Positions 1 to 12,646 are shown, counted from the stretch's first letter. The stretch is DNA of 64,000 bases from Plantago ovata (GCA_028274465.1 CM051456.1:13419745-13483744), one strand, 5' to 3'. Notes: generated from the sequence alone by a model not told the origin. Made by a program: numbers and translations.

Positions 1-487
1 GATGTATGTATCCCTAGTACCTCACTTATTTCTCTACGCTTTCCCTTTCTCTACGTTCATCTTTTATTAATAGTATACTAATAGATACAATATTGGTTAT
101 AGATTCTACTCAAGAGACTTTGCCAGCATATTAAAGTCTTTAATGTAATTGAGACGTTGTTTTATTAATTAGAGAGTGTGACAGCTCTAATTTGAATAAC
201 TAAATATTAAACGTCAGAACATAAATTTACTAAATTTTGGAAATTTATTGTAAATTACATAAAGTATCTATAAATTTATAATTTTACAAATTAACCCAAT
301 ACTTTTAAAATCATCACAATTCCACCTTAAATAAATCAAGCCCCTAAATCAATAACCTAATCAACATATTTCAATTCAATTTGAAAAACACACCAAGAGA
401 TATCATCAAACTCATTTCACACCTTGATTTTTAAATTTGTAATAAAGTATCTATAAATTTATAAATTTACATAATTTTTTTATTTTT

Positions 488-610
<123 letters not shown>

Positions 611-742
611 GTATTGTGCATAATTAAATAAAATTTATATAATAAAATTTTTTTAAAAAAAAAATGAAGAAAAGAAGGTTGAAAAAAAAAAAGAATTTTT
701 TTTTATTTAAAAAAAGAAGCAGTGGGCTGCTGCTTGTGATTA

Positions 743-808
743 GGCTGCTTCTAACCACTAGCAGCAGCCCGCTAGCGGTTAGCACCAGGCTAGTGGTTAG
801 AAGCAGCC
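743..808. repeat. Perfect 19-bp inverted repeat (hairpin)
   Basis: The arm at 743-761 (GGCTGCTTCTAACCACTAG) is the exact reverse complement of 790-808, with a 28-base spacer that itself contains CGCTAGCG. It is a GC-rich island inside strongly AT-rich DNA. It may be a small foldback element or the core of a MITE; no target-site duplication could be identified. Confidence 0.9.
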
Positions 809-1726
809 CGCATCACCAAATTTTTTTATTTTTTTATTTTTTTTATTTTTTGAGTTTGAATTTAAATGTTAATTTTTGGAACACTTGAATTTAGTATCAA
901 ATTTATCAATTTTTGGAAGTTCGGAAGTATCATTTGATCATTTTTTGTTAAAGTGATCATTTCATGTTAATAATTTATATTTATGAGTGTATTTGTTTTA
1001 GGGAGTGTTTGTGGTAAAGTAGAATTGATGAATTTATTATACTTGCAATTGTTTATGATAATTTGTATGAATTTAGTAAGTTTGGGATTTATTTGTACTA
1101 CTTGTAAAATAAGAATCATTCTGTAAATTACAAATAAATTTCCAACGTTTAGTAAAATTGCTACTACGTTTAATAACCCCCATTTCAATATTAGGAAAAA
1201 AGAATTCATATAATTTATCCAAAAACCGTGCAGTTTTCGGTTATAGAATCGTAAATGTCGGTTCAGAAACCATGAACCGTAACTGTCAATTTTCATCTCA
1301 TATATGGTGAAATAGAAATGGAAAAAGAAATGGAACCAATTATTTGGGAATTGGGTACCACCGAGAACCATCCAGGTAAGTCTATTACAATGTGACTCGA
1401 GTAATTTTCTTTTCTAGGCCCAATTAAATTAATCCGGTTGAACCTCCGATTAACCGGTTGGGTGAGTTTTAAATCTCTCTCTGGCTGTCAATTCTCATGG
1501 TCGGTCTCGGTCATAGTGACTGAATAATCTGAACCCAGAGAGAAGAGAGAAGAGAGAGAGAGAGAGACGCAGCGAAGTGAAAAGAAAAGCGAAGCGAAGG
1601 TCGATTAGTCTGCTGCTACTCCGTCTCTGGTGAGAGTTCTCGATTCTCCACTTTCCCTAATTATTGTCTCGTCTCTGTCTATTTTGATTTACTTTTATCT
1701 TTCCGATTGCTGCTAATTAATCATAC

Positions 1727-1727
1727 C

Positions 1728-1779
<52 letters not shown>
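1727..1779. repeat. (TAT)n microsatellite in SWC5 intron 1
   Basis: About 17 TAT/ATT units lie inside the 5'-UTR intron (1630-2247) of the SWC5-like gene. Confidence 0.95.
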
Positions 1780-2257
1780 GTATAATTTTGTTTTCTGCTA
1801 ATAAATTTCAACACGATTTTTATGCATACACTTATTATTATTATTTTGGCATGTGGAGATGTGAAACTAAGCTTGGGTTTTATGGGTGGGTTACTTGGTT
1901 CGATATCTCTTCTTTTTCTATCTTATTGGCCATTCAATTTATGCTTGCTTTAACTAAGTTTATGCTGCTGCATTGCCCGGAAAAAGTCTATGTTTAGTGG
2001 AAAATTTTGGGGATTTTTCTTACTAGGACCTTGTTCTTAATTTGGGTTCTAGATCATGGTTTCAGTTTATGAAAATCTTCTGTCACTGTTTTTCATGAAC
2101 TATCATTTTAATTGCTAGCACTTAATAGAGTATGACAAATCGAGACGAAGGAATTGGCTGTTTGTTTTTTACCATGCTATAGTATGGCCTTATAGTATGT
2201 TGTTTAGCTTTTGGAAATCTTAGTCTTAACTCTAACTTATGATGCAGCTAAGGACAG

Positions 2258-4460
2258 ATGGATGGATGCACAGAGGAGCCCTTAAAGGAAAACGTAAGTG
2301 TGCTATCGTCACAGTCTCAACCTGATGAGATGGGTAAGCTTCTTCGTTGGTTATGTAGTGACATTTCTTATTGTTCAGCTGCATGATTGTGATCTCGTCT
2401 TTTTGTTGATTAGTTGAATGGAAAGTCTTTTAAATATCTCTGTCTTTGCTTGACAGAAAGAAAAGCACGGGTTGATGCTGTGTGGCAACAAATGAATAAA
2501 GGAGTTTCTGCAAAAACTCTTAAATCTGTCCTCAAAACCTCTACAGTAAATAAGTCTCCAAAGAAAGATCACGGGAAGAAGACATCAACTGTGTGAATCA
2601 ATCCCACTTTTAGCCACTCTTTTGCTCATCTCTTTAATGTTTACTTGAAGCTGAACTGTGACCTTTTATTTATTTTGACAGGGCTGGATGAATTATCTTG
2701 GTATGGCATCAAAGAAGACTGGAGCTACCACACAATCATTACCAGAGAAACGTACTAGCATCCCTCAAAGTGGTACCAGTGAAGATGCTAAAAGACTAGC
2801 TGCTGCTGCTCTTTCAGCTGTTAATGATGCCGCTTTAGCCAATGCAGGCAGGGGGAAAGTTGAGGTGTGTTCACTTTTCATCTGACAATGCTTTTCCACA
2901 TGATAGTCCTCATTATATGCAGTCCAAGTACTGACAGAACCAGTCATTATTGGCAAATATAGTTTCATAGTGTCGACCTTATAATAATATTATGCTTCAT
3001 TTTCAAGCCTTGGACCATTTAATTTGCACATTTATTAATTTTTTTTGCTAAAAGTTATTAGAAACTAAAAACTGAACATTTGAAATAGGACTGAAGAATG
3101 GAAATTAATGGTTTAGTTGGCTCTAGACACTGTTCTCTAAGAATTATTAGCAACAAAGATTGTTATGCATAGCGAAGAGATGGCAATGCATTGTTGATGC
3201 CTTCTATTGAAGTAATTGTTAACAGGAATATGTGCTGGAGTATGACTTGTGAAACTGGAAGAGCCATGGAATTTATTTGATGTAATAGAGAAATGAGAGC
3301 AAGCCTTTGACCCTTTGTAAAACAGTATGTTTTCCCACTGGTGTCCTGTACGGGGTAGAGATGCAAAAACAGCCTCTTTGCTTAAGTACTCCTTTCATTT
3401 TTTTACAATTGGAACATATTATTTTAGCACAGAGCTTAAGGATAAAGAATAGAGTAGTGTGTAGTTGCAAAAGAAGCAATAAAGAAATCTTGTGCCCACA
3501 AAAATTAACAATCTTGTGGCTGCATAAAGGCGAGGCAAGGTTGCATATACTATACACACAATCCACCCCTTGCTCACGAGGTTTATAAAAGTAGATACTA
3601 CTCAAGAATAACTTGGTGTTTGCTATCCCACTATACAGATGTCCTATCCCAGCCCATTAATTTCTCCCGTTTTATCCTCCAGTCGGTTAATGATTTTTTT
3701 TTCTTCTGTACACGTACTGAATTGGAGACTTTTGATCAACATCTGCATTTATAGTATAATATGATATAGCTTAATGAATGGAGTGAAGAAGAAGCCAAGT
3801 GTTCTTTTCCTTTTTTCGTTCTGTACTTGTGTGTCTTTTAATGTCTTATTCTATCATCTGATACAAAACTGTCATTCTCTCTGTTTCTCTGTATTTTTCT
3901 CCATATTCTTCATGGACTTAAAAAAGAATTGGAAGTTGGAACGTTGACAGTGTTGTAATCAATGTCTGAGCTTTATAATGATTTTGTAGTTAAATTTTGA
4001 TTATTCTTAAGTTTGTATAGTACTCGATGAGAATCTATAGGTTGTATGTTTATTTACTAAGTTATAACCTTATAATCTGACTTGGTAGATAACCGAGGTT
4101 AGAGACTTTGCCGGTCAGGTTATTGAGGTGAAGAAACTTGTGGATGCTGCGTCAAGAGAGGCAGCGGAGAAAGGCAAAGGTGCAGCAAGCAGCACATCTG
4201 CTGTTGATGCAGTTCTTGAACAAATTAAAAAGAAACCTAAGCTGAGTGTGCTTGATAAGACAAAGAAAGACTGGGGTGAGTTCAAAGACGAAAACAAAGG
4301 CATGGAAGATGAACTAGATGCATACAAGAAGAGTTCAAATCAATATCTGGATAGACAAAATTTCTTGCAACGTACTGATTATCGTGAATTTGAGCGGGAA
4401 AGGGATGCCCGCCTTGCACAACAGTCCAAGAGAAAGACAGATATGCGGGACGACTTATGA
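2258..4460 (+). CDS. SWC5: SWR1 complex subunit SWC5 (BCNT/CFDP1 family)
   Basis: Coding exons 2258-2333, 2457-2590, 2682-2864 and 4089-4460 give a 254-residue protein. All junctions are GT-AG and the phases close exactly. A non-coding first exon ends at about 1629 and is followed by a 5'-UTR intron, so the first ATG in exon 2 is the start. The C-terminal ~80 residues form the BCNT-C domain: KKPKLSVLDKTKKDW, then a charged helix ending DYREFERERDARL. The middle is lysine- and alanine-rich and low in complexity. In yeast and Arabidopsis SWC5 belongs to the SWR1 remodeller, which exchanges H2A for H2A.Z in nucleosomes; this role is inferred from the family. The 1.2-kb fourth intron holds nothing recognisable. 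The gene looks intact and length fits plant members. Confidence 0.93.
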
Positions 4461-4794
4461 GCTGCCGCTGTTAAATGTGAAAACACCAGCAGCATCTTCG
4501 TCGGCTCCAGTTGCCATTGTTGTTATGCTTGTTGGACCATGGTCCATGTATTTTAGCTAGTAAGCACATTTTCTCCATTTACTTTCTGAATTAGCAAATA
4601 TTGTTCTAGTGTTTTTGAAAAATGTGAAACTCACCCCTGATTTAGAAGGGTTTTTTCAGACCTGACTAAATTGAGTGTGAATTGCTCCTAAATTTCAGAG
4701 TTTACCATTTATACGGGTAATTTGTGTAGAATTTGAAGTATAAACCGTTATGACATGCATACTTTAGCAAGTCACATAAACTAAAATACTCTAA
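4461..4794. other. SWC5 3' UTR and flank
   Basis: Non-coding sequence after the SWC5 stop. I see no further gene or repeat in it. Confidence 0.6.
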
Positions 4795-5162
4795 GCTAGT
4801 TGTACTTGCACAGTTGCACACATGAAAATTTTATATATGAGCCATTAGGGGCGAAAACTCACTATACCCAAAAACAAGTACTACTAGAGAATATCATGGA
4901 GATAAGAGAACAAGAAGATGTATTATGTTATAGAAAATACAATCAAGATAAGCGAACAACTCTAATCACAATTTAGATTGAAAATTACAATGACAATGTA
5001 ATTGTGATCGTCGTTTGTAAGTTTGAAAATTAATACAAGAATGTTACAATGTTTTGCATCCTATTTTGAAGTCTAGTAACAATGTAACATACACTTATGA
5101 ATTCAAATGCTAACCTTCTACAACGCGGCATCAATATTGGAAACCAACAAAAACTAACTTAA
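4795..5162. repeat. Peroxidase-locus flank duplication lacking the gene
   Basis: 4795-4990 is closely similar to 11051-11250, the 3' flank of peroxidase 1. 4984-5162 is similar to 13338-13523, the 5' flank of the same gene. Here the two halves directly adjoin at the shared string ATTACAA, while at peroxidase 1 they are separated by about 2.1 kb containing the gene. This looks like a duplicated peroxidase locus whose gene was removed. Confidence 0.75.
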
Positions 5163-6198
5163 CGTTTTGGGCTATATATATGTTTATTTTATTTTTTTCA
5201 CAAATTTAAAATATATATAGACCCAAAATAGAGAGTTTAATTAATTGAAATCTCATGTCAATGAAACTCAATGAACAAATGAATTGGCCAAAACTACCTA
5301 GGCCTGGGAATATTGAAGTTCTGGATTAGGTTTATTACTTCCGATAAAGCCCACAAAACTACTCAAAAGTGTCCTTTACAAGTTCAAGGCAAAGTAAGCC
5401 CTCTTCTCTTGTGGCTCCAGTGTAGTATTGTGACCAATCACCAAACTGACTTTGTGTAGCATTGTTGGCCAATTATTCAGGCAGCCGCTTAATTTCCATG
5501 ATCAGTCAGTCATCTCTCCAAGGGAGGGTGAAGAAGTGAAACATGGAGAAACGCAAATATACATTTGAAGTATGTGTGCCACTGTCACCAAGGTATTTGT
5601 AAAGTAAATATGTTCTTCAGTTGTTGCGCATGTTATTATCTGTGGTATAGAAATCAACACATGTACGCAAAATGAAATCAGCAAGAGGAAACCACAGAGA
5701 TCTTTCCAAGGAGTAGGTTAAAAGTTGTGCAAAAATCCATCAGAATAAACATAAGAAAATCAAAGGAAATAAAAAGAAAACAGGTCAACACTTAGTTTTT
5801 TACATTTTTTGTCCCCTAACTGATCGTCCCCTTCGAATCTGGTCCCAATTGTTCGTCGATTTGCAAATACGGTCCCATCCACACGACAATCGCGAATTAG
5901 CACGTATTAAAGGCACGAATTCGGTCCGTGTGATTATGTGGCCCATCTAGTTGGCAGCTGATTGGATTCCCGCGTTTCACATAACACAAATTTAGTCCCC
6001 TAAGCCGCCATTTTAGTCCCTGTCGGTTGAAATCGTTAAACTCGTTATAACCCCCAAATTTTCTTGAAGAACCCTAATTCCCCAAAAAAATCTTCAATTG
6101 AACAATACTCCCTCACCCAGAAGCAAAATTGATCGATTCTTTGAGTGCCCATTTGAGCATTCATGCCAATGTCACGATATGTTGAAGGAGCTTGAAGC
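5163..6198. other. Intergenic, possible Mutator-type element end
   Basis: No intact gene. From about 5800 the sequence has the phrase-like GTCCCCTAACTGATCG character often seen at plant Mutator-like element ends. 6120-6230 can be read in one frame as RFFECPFEH..., vaguely like a GRF zinc-finger core, and that frame then stops. Low confidence. Confidence 0.3.
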
Positions 6199-6558
6199 AT
6201 GGGTTATGGTGTTGGAAGACCAGCGCGGTTCTTGATGGATTGCTTGATTGTGGAGAAGCAAATTGTGGATGAAAAGCTAATGGAGAAAGAAGAAATAAGT
6301 CGATCGACTGCTAACGAAAGAGAGTGTGATTGCACTGATAAAGTGAGGAAACTGGAAGCTAGGTTCATGGAACTCGAAAACATGTTTCTGGAGCAACTGT
6401 TCTTACTGGGGCTGGAGAAGGATACCAAGAAGATTGAGAAGGTGAAGAACATGTGTACTTATGTTGCTACTTTAGTTTTGGGTTTGAAGGCCCTGTCTAT
6501 CATATCATATCAAATTAAATGTATGCTAGTATGTTTAGTTGTTGTAAATTTAGTATGA
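6199..6558 (+). pseudogene. Possible GRF-type zinc-finger/transposon-associated ORF, degenerate
   Basis: A 119-codon open frame encodes a charged, coiled-coil-like segment (residues ~20-85, with EKEEISRST and LEARFMELENMFLEQL) followed by a hydrophobic, membrane-like C-terminus (~90-119). This layout, a helix plus one C-terminal membrane segment, resembles the C-terminal half of plant GRF zinc-finger proteins that are often carried by Mutator-like elements. The zinc finger itself is not readable in frame; only a short RFFECPFEH string precedes it in another frame. It could equally be a chance ORF. The adjacent tandem repeats suggest a transposon relic. Confidence 0.3.
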
Positions 6559-6794
6559 CTGACTTTGTAATTTTAGTTCTTGTGGAATTGGAAATATTGT
6601 TTGGATTTACCATTTGTTGTTTTATACCAAACCTGATAATTCATTCAAACTTCAAAAGGAAAACAGGGCACATCAAGTATAAATGCACAGGTAAGAGTCT
6701 GGAAAAAATCTGATAAATTGAGAAATTCCTAGAAAAATAAAAAACGGACCTGGTAATGGTATGAGTCTTAATTCCTCGTTTGTTATGTACAAAT

Positions 6795-7590
6795 GTTAGT
6801 GCATCATATGTACATGTTCATGTACATATATGAGACTTATTAGAACAAGTATTGGTGTAGATTAATGGAAAGAACAAGCAAATTGAAGGAAAAATCAGAG
6901 AAAATCTGGAAAAAACAAAAGAAAGAAAAGAAAAATGGACTTCACTGTACTTTGAAATCATGGAGTCATATTTATACAAGTTAGTGCATCATATGTACAT
7001 GTTAATGTACATATATAAGACTTATTAGAACAAGTTTTGCAGTAAATTAATGGAAAGAACAAGTAAATTAAGTAAAAATCAGAGAAAATGAGTAAAAAAA
7101 CAAAGAAGGCCTACAGTAGGTTGAAATCATGGTTTAATATGTATACAAGTTGGGAGATCATATTTACATGTTCATGTACATATATTAGACTTATAAGAGC
7201 AAGTATTGCTGTAGATTAATGGAAAGAACAAGCAAATTGAAGGAAAAATCAGAGAAAATCAGAAGAAGAAAAAAAAAGAAAATAAGAAAAAGAAAAAGGG
7301 ACTTCACTTACTTTGAAATCATGGTTTAATATGTATACAAGATAGGAGATCATATGTACATGTTCATGTACATATATGAGACTTATTAGAACAAGTCTTG
7401 GTGTAGATTAATGGAAAGAACAAGCAAATTGAAGGAAAAATCAGAGAAAATCAGAAAAAAAAGAAAAAAGAAAAAGGGACTTCACTTACTTTGAAATGAT
7501 GGTTTAATATGTATACAAGTTAGGAGATCATATGTACATGTTCATGTACATATATGAGACGTATGAGAGCAAGTATTGCATTAAATTGAT
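6795..7590. repeat. Five tandem ~180-bp repeats with an internal palindrome
   Basis: Copies begin with CATATGTACATG-like sequence at about 6804, 6990, 7159, 7351 and 7529, so spacing is 186, 169, 192 and 178 bp. Each unit contains the inverted pair CATATGTACATG / CATGTACATATATG, then TTAATGGAAAGAACAAG, an A-rich block and ACTTTGAAATCATGG. Copy-to-copy length varies mainly in the A-rich block. They may be subterminal repeats of a DNA transposon or a small local satellite. Confidence 0.9.
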
Positions 7591-8035
7591 GCACTTCCAT
7601 GCAACATTTACAACAAAAAAGGGTCAACACTTCACTATATCAAGCGTGCTTGCTTCAGCCAAAAAGGTTTTCTCCTCCTAATATATAGAAGCAGGAAAAA
7701 AATTATCTACGACCATACATAAGAAACTTAGATAAACAAGTTAAATCCCCAATTATAACAACCAAACCAATTAAGTAGCTCATTTATGAAATGAAGAGCA
7801 ATTACCTATATATGAATAAAGTGTCATAGCAGAGACACAAGGTGAATGCCATTTGTATAACACTGTATCTCCCTCCTTCAACCTGTTAACTAATTGGAAC
7901 CCTATCTAATTTTCACAATCATCAATTTCACACACACACACAAACAATCTATTACTACTAATCCCATAGTGCATGTCTTGAGAATTACGTTTCTCAGCTG
8001 TTGCATCCGTCTTAAAAACATGAGTATATATTTAA
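7591..8035. other. Intergenic, nothing recognised
   Basis: AT-rich non-coding DNA. A stretch around 8000-8030 (GTCTTAAAAACATGAGTAT) resembles 13553-13580, suggesting that the duplicated peroxidase flank resumes here after the 5.2-8.0 kb block. Confidence 0.4.
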
Positions 8036-8355
8036 GGTTCTGTACTTGAAACTGTATAAAAACTAGTATCTGTGTCTACTTGCTTGCTTCTTAATTGTTG
8101 TTACGTTACGTACTCAGAGTATATTAACTGGATTAGCCTTAGTTAATTTGTGATCAGAATTGGCATACCTATATTACTAGTCTTTCTTTCACAGAAGCAA
8201 ATGCAACAGAACATAGAGTAAGGTTCTGTACCTGAAACTGTATAATGACTACTATTATCTGTGTCTACTTGCTTGCTATCTTACCTAGCTAGTTAATTTG
8301 TCAGACATGCATACTTATATTACTAGTCTTTCACAGAAGCAAATGAAACAGAGAG
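8036..8355. repeat. Diverged tandem duplication (~185 + ~130 bp)
   Basis: GGTTCTGTACTTGAAACTG... at about 8037 recurs as GGTTCTGTACCTGAAACTG... at about 8222. Both copies run on through ATCTGTGTCTACTTGCTTGC and end with TATTACTAGTCTTTC and ACAGAAGCAAATG. The second copy is shorter by internal deletion. Confidence 0.85.
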
Positions 8356-8378
8356 TACAAAGTCAATAGACTAATTAC

Positions 8379-8526
8379 ATAAAACAATCTAAAGCAGTAA
8401 ATTAATTCGAAGAGAAGATCGGTCGATAATATTCAATTAAACATTCAAATCCTTATAACTGATCGATGAAGAGAACAACAAGATATCGATCTTATAGTAG
8501 TACTTACAAATAACAATCAGATAGAA
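8379..8526. repeat. Direct repeat, copy 1 (pairs with 9460-9597)
   Basis: Begins CATAAAACAATCTAAAGCAG and ends ACAAATAACAATCAGATAG. It closely matches 9460-9597, the sequence just downstream of the strictosidine-synthase-like gene. The two copies bracket the LysM exon fragment. Confidence 0.85.
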
Positions 8527-8869
8527 ACATATGGCATCCAATGAAACATCAGTAACTTCCTATATCCTCAGTAGTGAACAAGGAAATAATTAGCCCAAGT
8601 TCTTCTACAATCTCAAGTACGTAACAAACATGCAAATTATGCTATTCCACTGTTTTGAAACTACTCTATACAGCATATATATATGAAAATCATATACCAG
8701 TACTACTAATCTGGTAATGTTAGCTATCATCTTCTTCAAACATGAAAGCATAATTCAAAGTGCTCATGGCTAGCTAACAATATAGAACTTAATGAAACGC
8801 CATTCGAATTTAATCTAGCACCGCTAAAGCTAATAAACAAAGATGATACTTAAACCACGGCATCTTCAT
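8527..8869. other. Intergenic next to LysM fragment
   Basis: Non-coding. Because the LysM exon fragment on the minus strand ends in a plausible splice donor, the adjoining part of this stretch may be captured intron sequence of the parental LysM gene. Confidence 0.35.
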
Positions 8870-9456
8870 TCAACGAACAGTAAACAACTTACGAATAAAG
8901 ACCATACCAGAATTCAAGGGTATATAGTGAAGTGCCCCAACAGTGACATTATCAGGGTCAGCAATTCCATTCAAGCTCTCAATACTATCCATACTAACAC
9001 CAAACCTACTAGCTAAAGACTCCACACTATCCCCATCTCTCATCACATAACTCATCAGATAATTCCACAACCCACTCGAGCAACCACAGGCAAGCCTCAG
9101 TGACACAACATTGCCTTTCCTACCACTCTAGTAGTTGAATTCGGAGGAAAATAAGCCAACCCATCATATGAATCCCACAGCAGATCATTCACAGACCTAT
9201 TACTCTCCCTCACAGTAAAAGTAGTAAATGTCAAGTACTGCCTCAAACCGGAAACACAAGAACAGTTTTTCCTAATGAAAATATAATCCCTGACTTGTCC
9301 TTCAACAGTTATGTCCTTTTGCAGCACATCAAACATGCTATGGATGACAGGAAGGGTTTGTTCTGGACTGGGTTTGAAGGCCAGAAAAGAGGTGCATAAA
9401 CGACTAGTGTCCGTGCAGTTAAGTGCAGTGGTTGCGTGAACTGTGAGCAAAAGGGT
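8870..9456 (-). pseudogene. LysM receptor-like kinase ectodomain fragment (LYK3-like), broken
   Basis: Reading from 9456 downward, the frame gives a secreted LysM ectodomain start (NCTDTSRLCTSFLAFKP) with the CxC motif region (KNCSCVSG). A one-base frameshift near 9100-9110 follows, and the second frame continues with LRLACGCSSGLWNYL and a clear LysM core (VMRDGDSVESLASRFGV, then IPLNS). It stops just after IPLNS, where the sequence reads like a retained splice donor (G|GTATGG) running into intron. No transmembrane or kinase part is present. Intact family members bind chitin-type ligands at the plasma membrane; this fragment cannot. It is a genomic (not mRNA-derived) exon copy lying between two direct repeats. 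Confidence 0.85.
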
Positions 9457-9459
9457 AAC

Positions 9460-9597
9460 ATAAAACAATCTAAAACAGTAAATTAACTCGAGGAGAAGAT
9501 CGATAATATTCGATTAAACATTCTCTCTTTATAACTGATTGATGAAGATCGAACAAGATATCTTATAGTACTTACAAAATAACAATCAAATAGAAAT
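9460..9597. repeat. Direct repeat, copy 2 (pairs with 8379-8526)
   Basis: Immediately follows the LysM fragment and precedes the 3' end of the strictosidine-synthase-like gene. It differs from copy 1 by scattered substitutions and small indels. Confidence 0.85.
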
Positions 9598-9634
9598 TAA
9601 AAACAACAGACTCAAGCACTGGTAGCTTAGCTAG

Positions 9635-10647
9635 CTAACTCCTGATCACAGTGACATAGGAGTTAATGACCGAACCTAACAAAACTCTGTTGTTCATCTC
9701 CTTGACATCACTGGTAGGTCCCACATTGTCCAAAATTCGTAGTATCCTTCCTGAGCTATCCATCTTCACCGGGCTACCTCTGTCTCTTGTCAGCCCTGCA
9801 ATTACGTTTGGCAAGTCGGGTTCTGAGCTATCCAAAAACTCCCATCAGCATTCAGATTCACGTTGTCTGGCCGACCACCAAGTTGAGCAAATTGCTCCCT
9901 TGTGTGACGCCTAGGCCCTGATAGCCAATATTTCTGAATCTGCCCTGGTGTTGTTTCAGCGACGAGCAAGGAGCTTCGATCCTTACTTAACGCCACACCA
10001 TTAGGGAAAGCAAGACCGCCGAGTAAGACAGTTACCTCACCATTGTTTGGATCATATCTCAACAATCTTCCTGTTCGGTCTCCAGTCGATATCACACGTT
10101 CCCATTGCCATCTTGAATATAGCATGCTTGTGTCGGTGAAGTAGATGACACCCGTCACAGGATCAATATCCAACGCATTCGTAAATTTCATAGGCACACC
10201 ATTGACATGACTAACAACAGGCTTGGCAACTCCACCACGTCGACCAACTTTCATAATTCCAAAGTATGCATCCGCAATGTAGAGCTCGCAAGTAATCGGG
10301 TGGAATTTCAGTCCCAAGGGCCTACCACAAGATGCTTCGTTACGCGTGGATGGATGATTACATGTTTCGCTTCTGTGAGGCACAACCGTTGCAAATTCTC
10401 TCCACGTTAACCTTGAACGGTCCCACCTTAAGATTCTTCCATCAGCAACACCGACATACGGACCGTGTCCGCGACAGTCGAACGCCGTGGTTTCTGGTCC
10501 AACTACACCTAAAGGAAGCTTTATAGTGCGGCGTGTAGGGGTAGGTCTAATACTAGTATTAGGTGGTCTTTGGGCTAAAGATAAAGATGGTACATAAGGG
10601 AAACAGAACAAGAACAGGAAGAAGAAAACAACAATTCTCGGCTCCAT
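9635..10647 (-). pseudogene. Strictosidine synthase-like protein (SSL), frameshifted
   Basis: The first frame (10647 to 9802) begins with a signal peptide (residues 1-26) and carries the six-bladed propeller of the SSL family: GPYVGVADGRILRW, FTNALDIDPVTGVIYFTDTS, LLRYDPNNGEV and FPNGVALS. It ends early at a stop after FWIAQNPTCQT. The remaining C-terminus (from LDSSEPDLPNVIAGLT to SVINSYVTVIRS) is open in another frame, so a deletion or frameshift lies near 9830-9838. Plant SSLs are usually about 370-400 residues; here the combined length is about 340, consistent with a small deletion. Most SSLs are not true strictosidine synthases; the natural substrate is unknown. No introns are seen. It may be a pseudogene, or a truncated 281-residue product may be made. 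Confidence 0.85.
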
Positions 10648-10758
10648 TGATGATTTCGATCCAGGGAGAATATTAGCGTAGTAGAAAAGATAGAGAGCAA
10701 TGTGTTGGTTTGGAAATTAGATTGAATATATTATATATTGTGTGCCTCAACTCTGAGG

Positions 10759-10768
10759 TTATTTATAG
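10759..10768 (-). promoter_or_regulatory. TATA box of the SSL gene
   Basis: CTATAAATAA on the minus strand, about 115 bases upstream of the SSL start codon. Confidence 0.6.
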
Positions 10769-10779
10769 GGATCGGATCG

Positions 10780-11361
10780 GCCATGCTATTAAGCTTTTTC
10801 CTTACGTAAGACGTAATAGGAATTCGAATCTGCTTAGGAATCTAATTCCTACATACGTTAATTGGTAAATAATATTATATGGAGTTTGTACTCTTTATAT
10901 GAAAATAACTAATTAATAACTCTTAATTAGGAAACCGGATCTGGAAAACATCTCAATACAAAAGCCGAGTATATAGTCCAGGCTAACCAAAACATCAAAA
11001 ACTCAACCTCTCAAGACAAAACCAATCCTATGCAGACCAAACTCTAGGAAGCTAGTTGTACTTGCACAGTTGCACACATGAAAATTTTATGAGCCATTAC
11101 GGGTGAAAACTCATTATACCCGAAATACAAGTACTACTAGAGAATATCATGGAGATAAGAGAACAAGAAGATGTGTTATTTATATTATAGAAAATACAAT
11201 CAACGTAATAAGCGAACAACTCTAATCACAATTTAGATTGAAGATTACAAAAGAAATTAATGGATACAATTGACGTTGTACAACAGTATGAACGAATCGT
11301 AAATCTACACTTAAAAGAATCAATAGAAGTAACTCAAAAGTAAAAACCGACACCTCGAGTA
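10780..11361. other. Intergenic: SSL promoter and peroxidase 1 3' flank
   Basis: 11051-11250 is the block shared with 4795-4990. The rest shows nothing recognisable. Confidence 0.6.
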
Positions 11362-12572
<1,211 letters not shown>

Positions 12573-12636
12573 TCAAATGATAGTATATAGAAGTTTTGTT
12601 GGATTGAATGGTGAATAGAAAAGGTGTTTCTGTAGT

Positions 12637-12646
12637 GAATTTATAG
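12637..12646 (-). promoter_or_regulatory. TATA box of peroxidase 1
   Basis: CTATAAATTC about 105 bases upstream of the ATG. The same ten bases occur in the promoter of peroxidase 2. Confidence 0.65.

Noticed and set aside
664-888. 74-codon frame rich in K, F, L and S
   Set aside because: It is the translation of poly-A/poly-T tracts and the 743-808 hairpin; no protein character.
967-1371. 134-codon minus-strand frame
   Set aside because: Biased composition (N, I, L, F), no motif, and it lies in the upstream flank of SWC5.
1707-1997. 96-codon frame with a poly-Tyr run
   Set aside because: Translation of the (TAT)n repeat within the 5'-UTR intron of SWC5.
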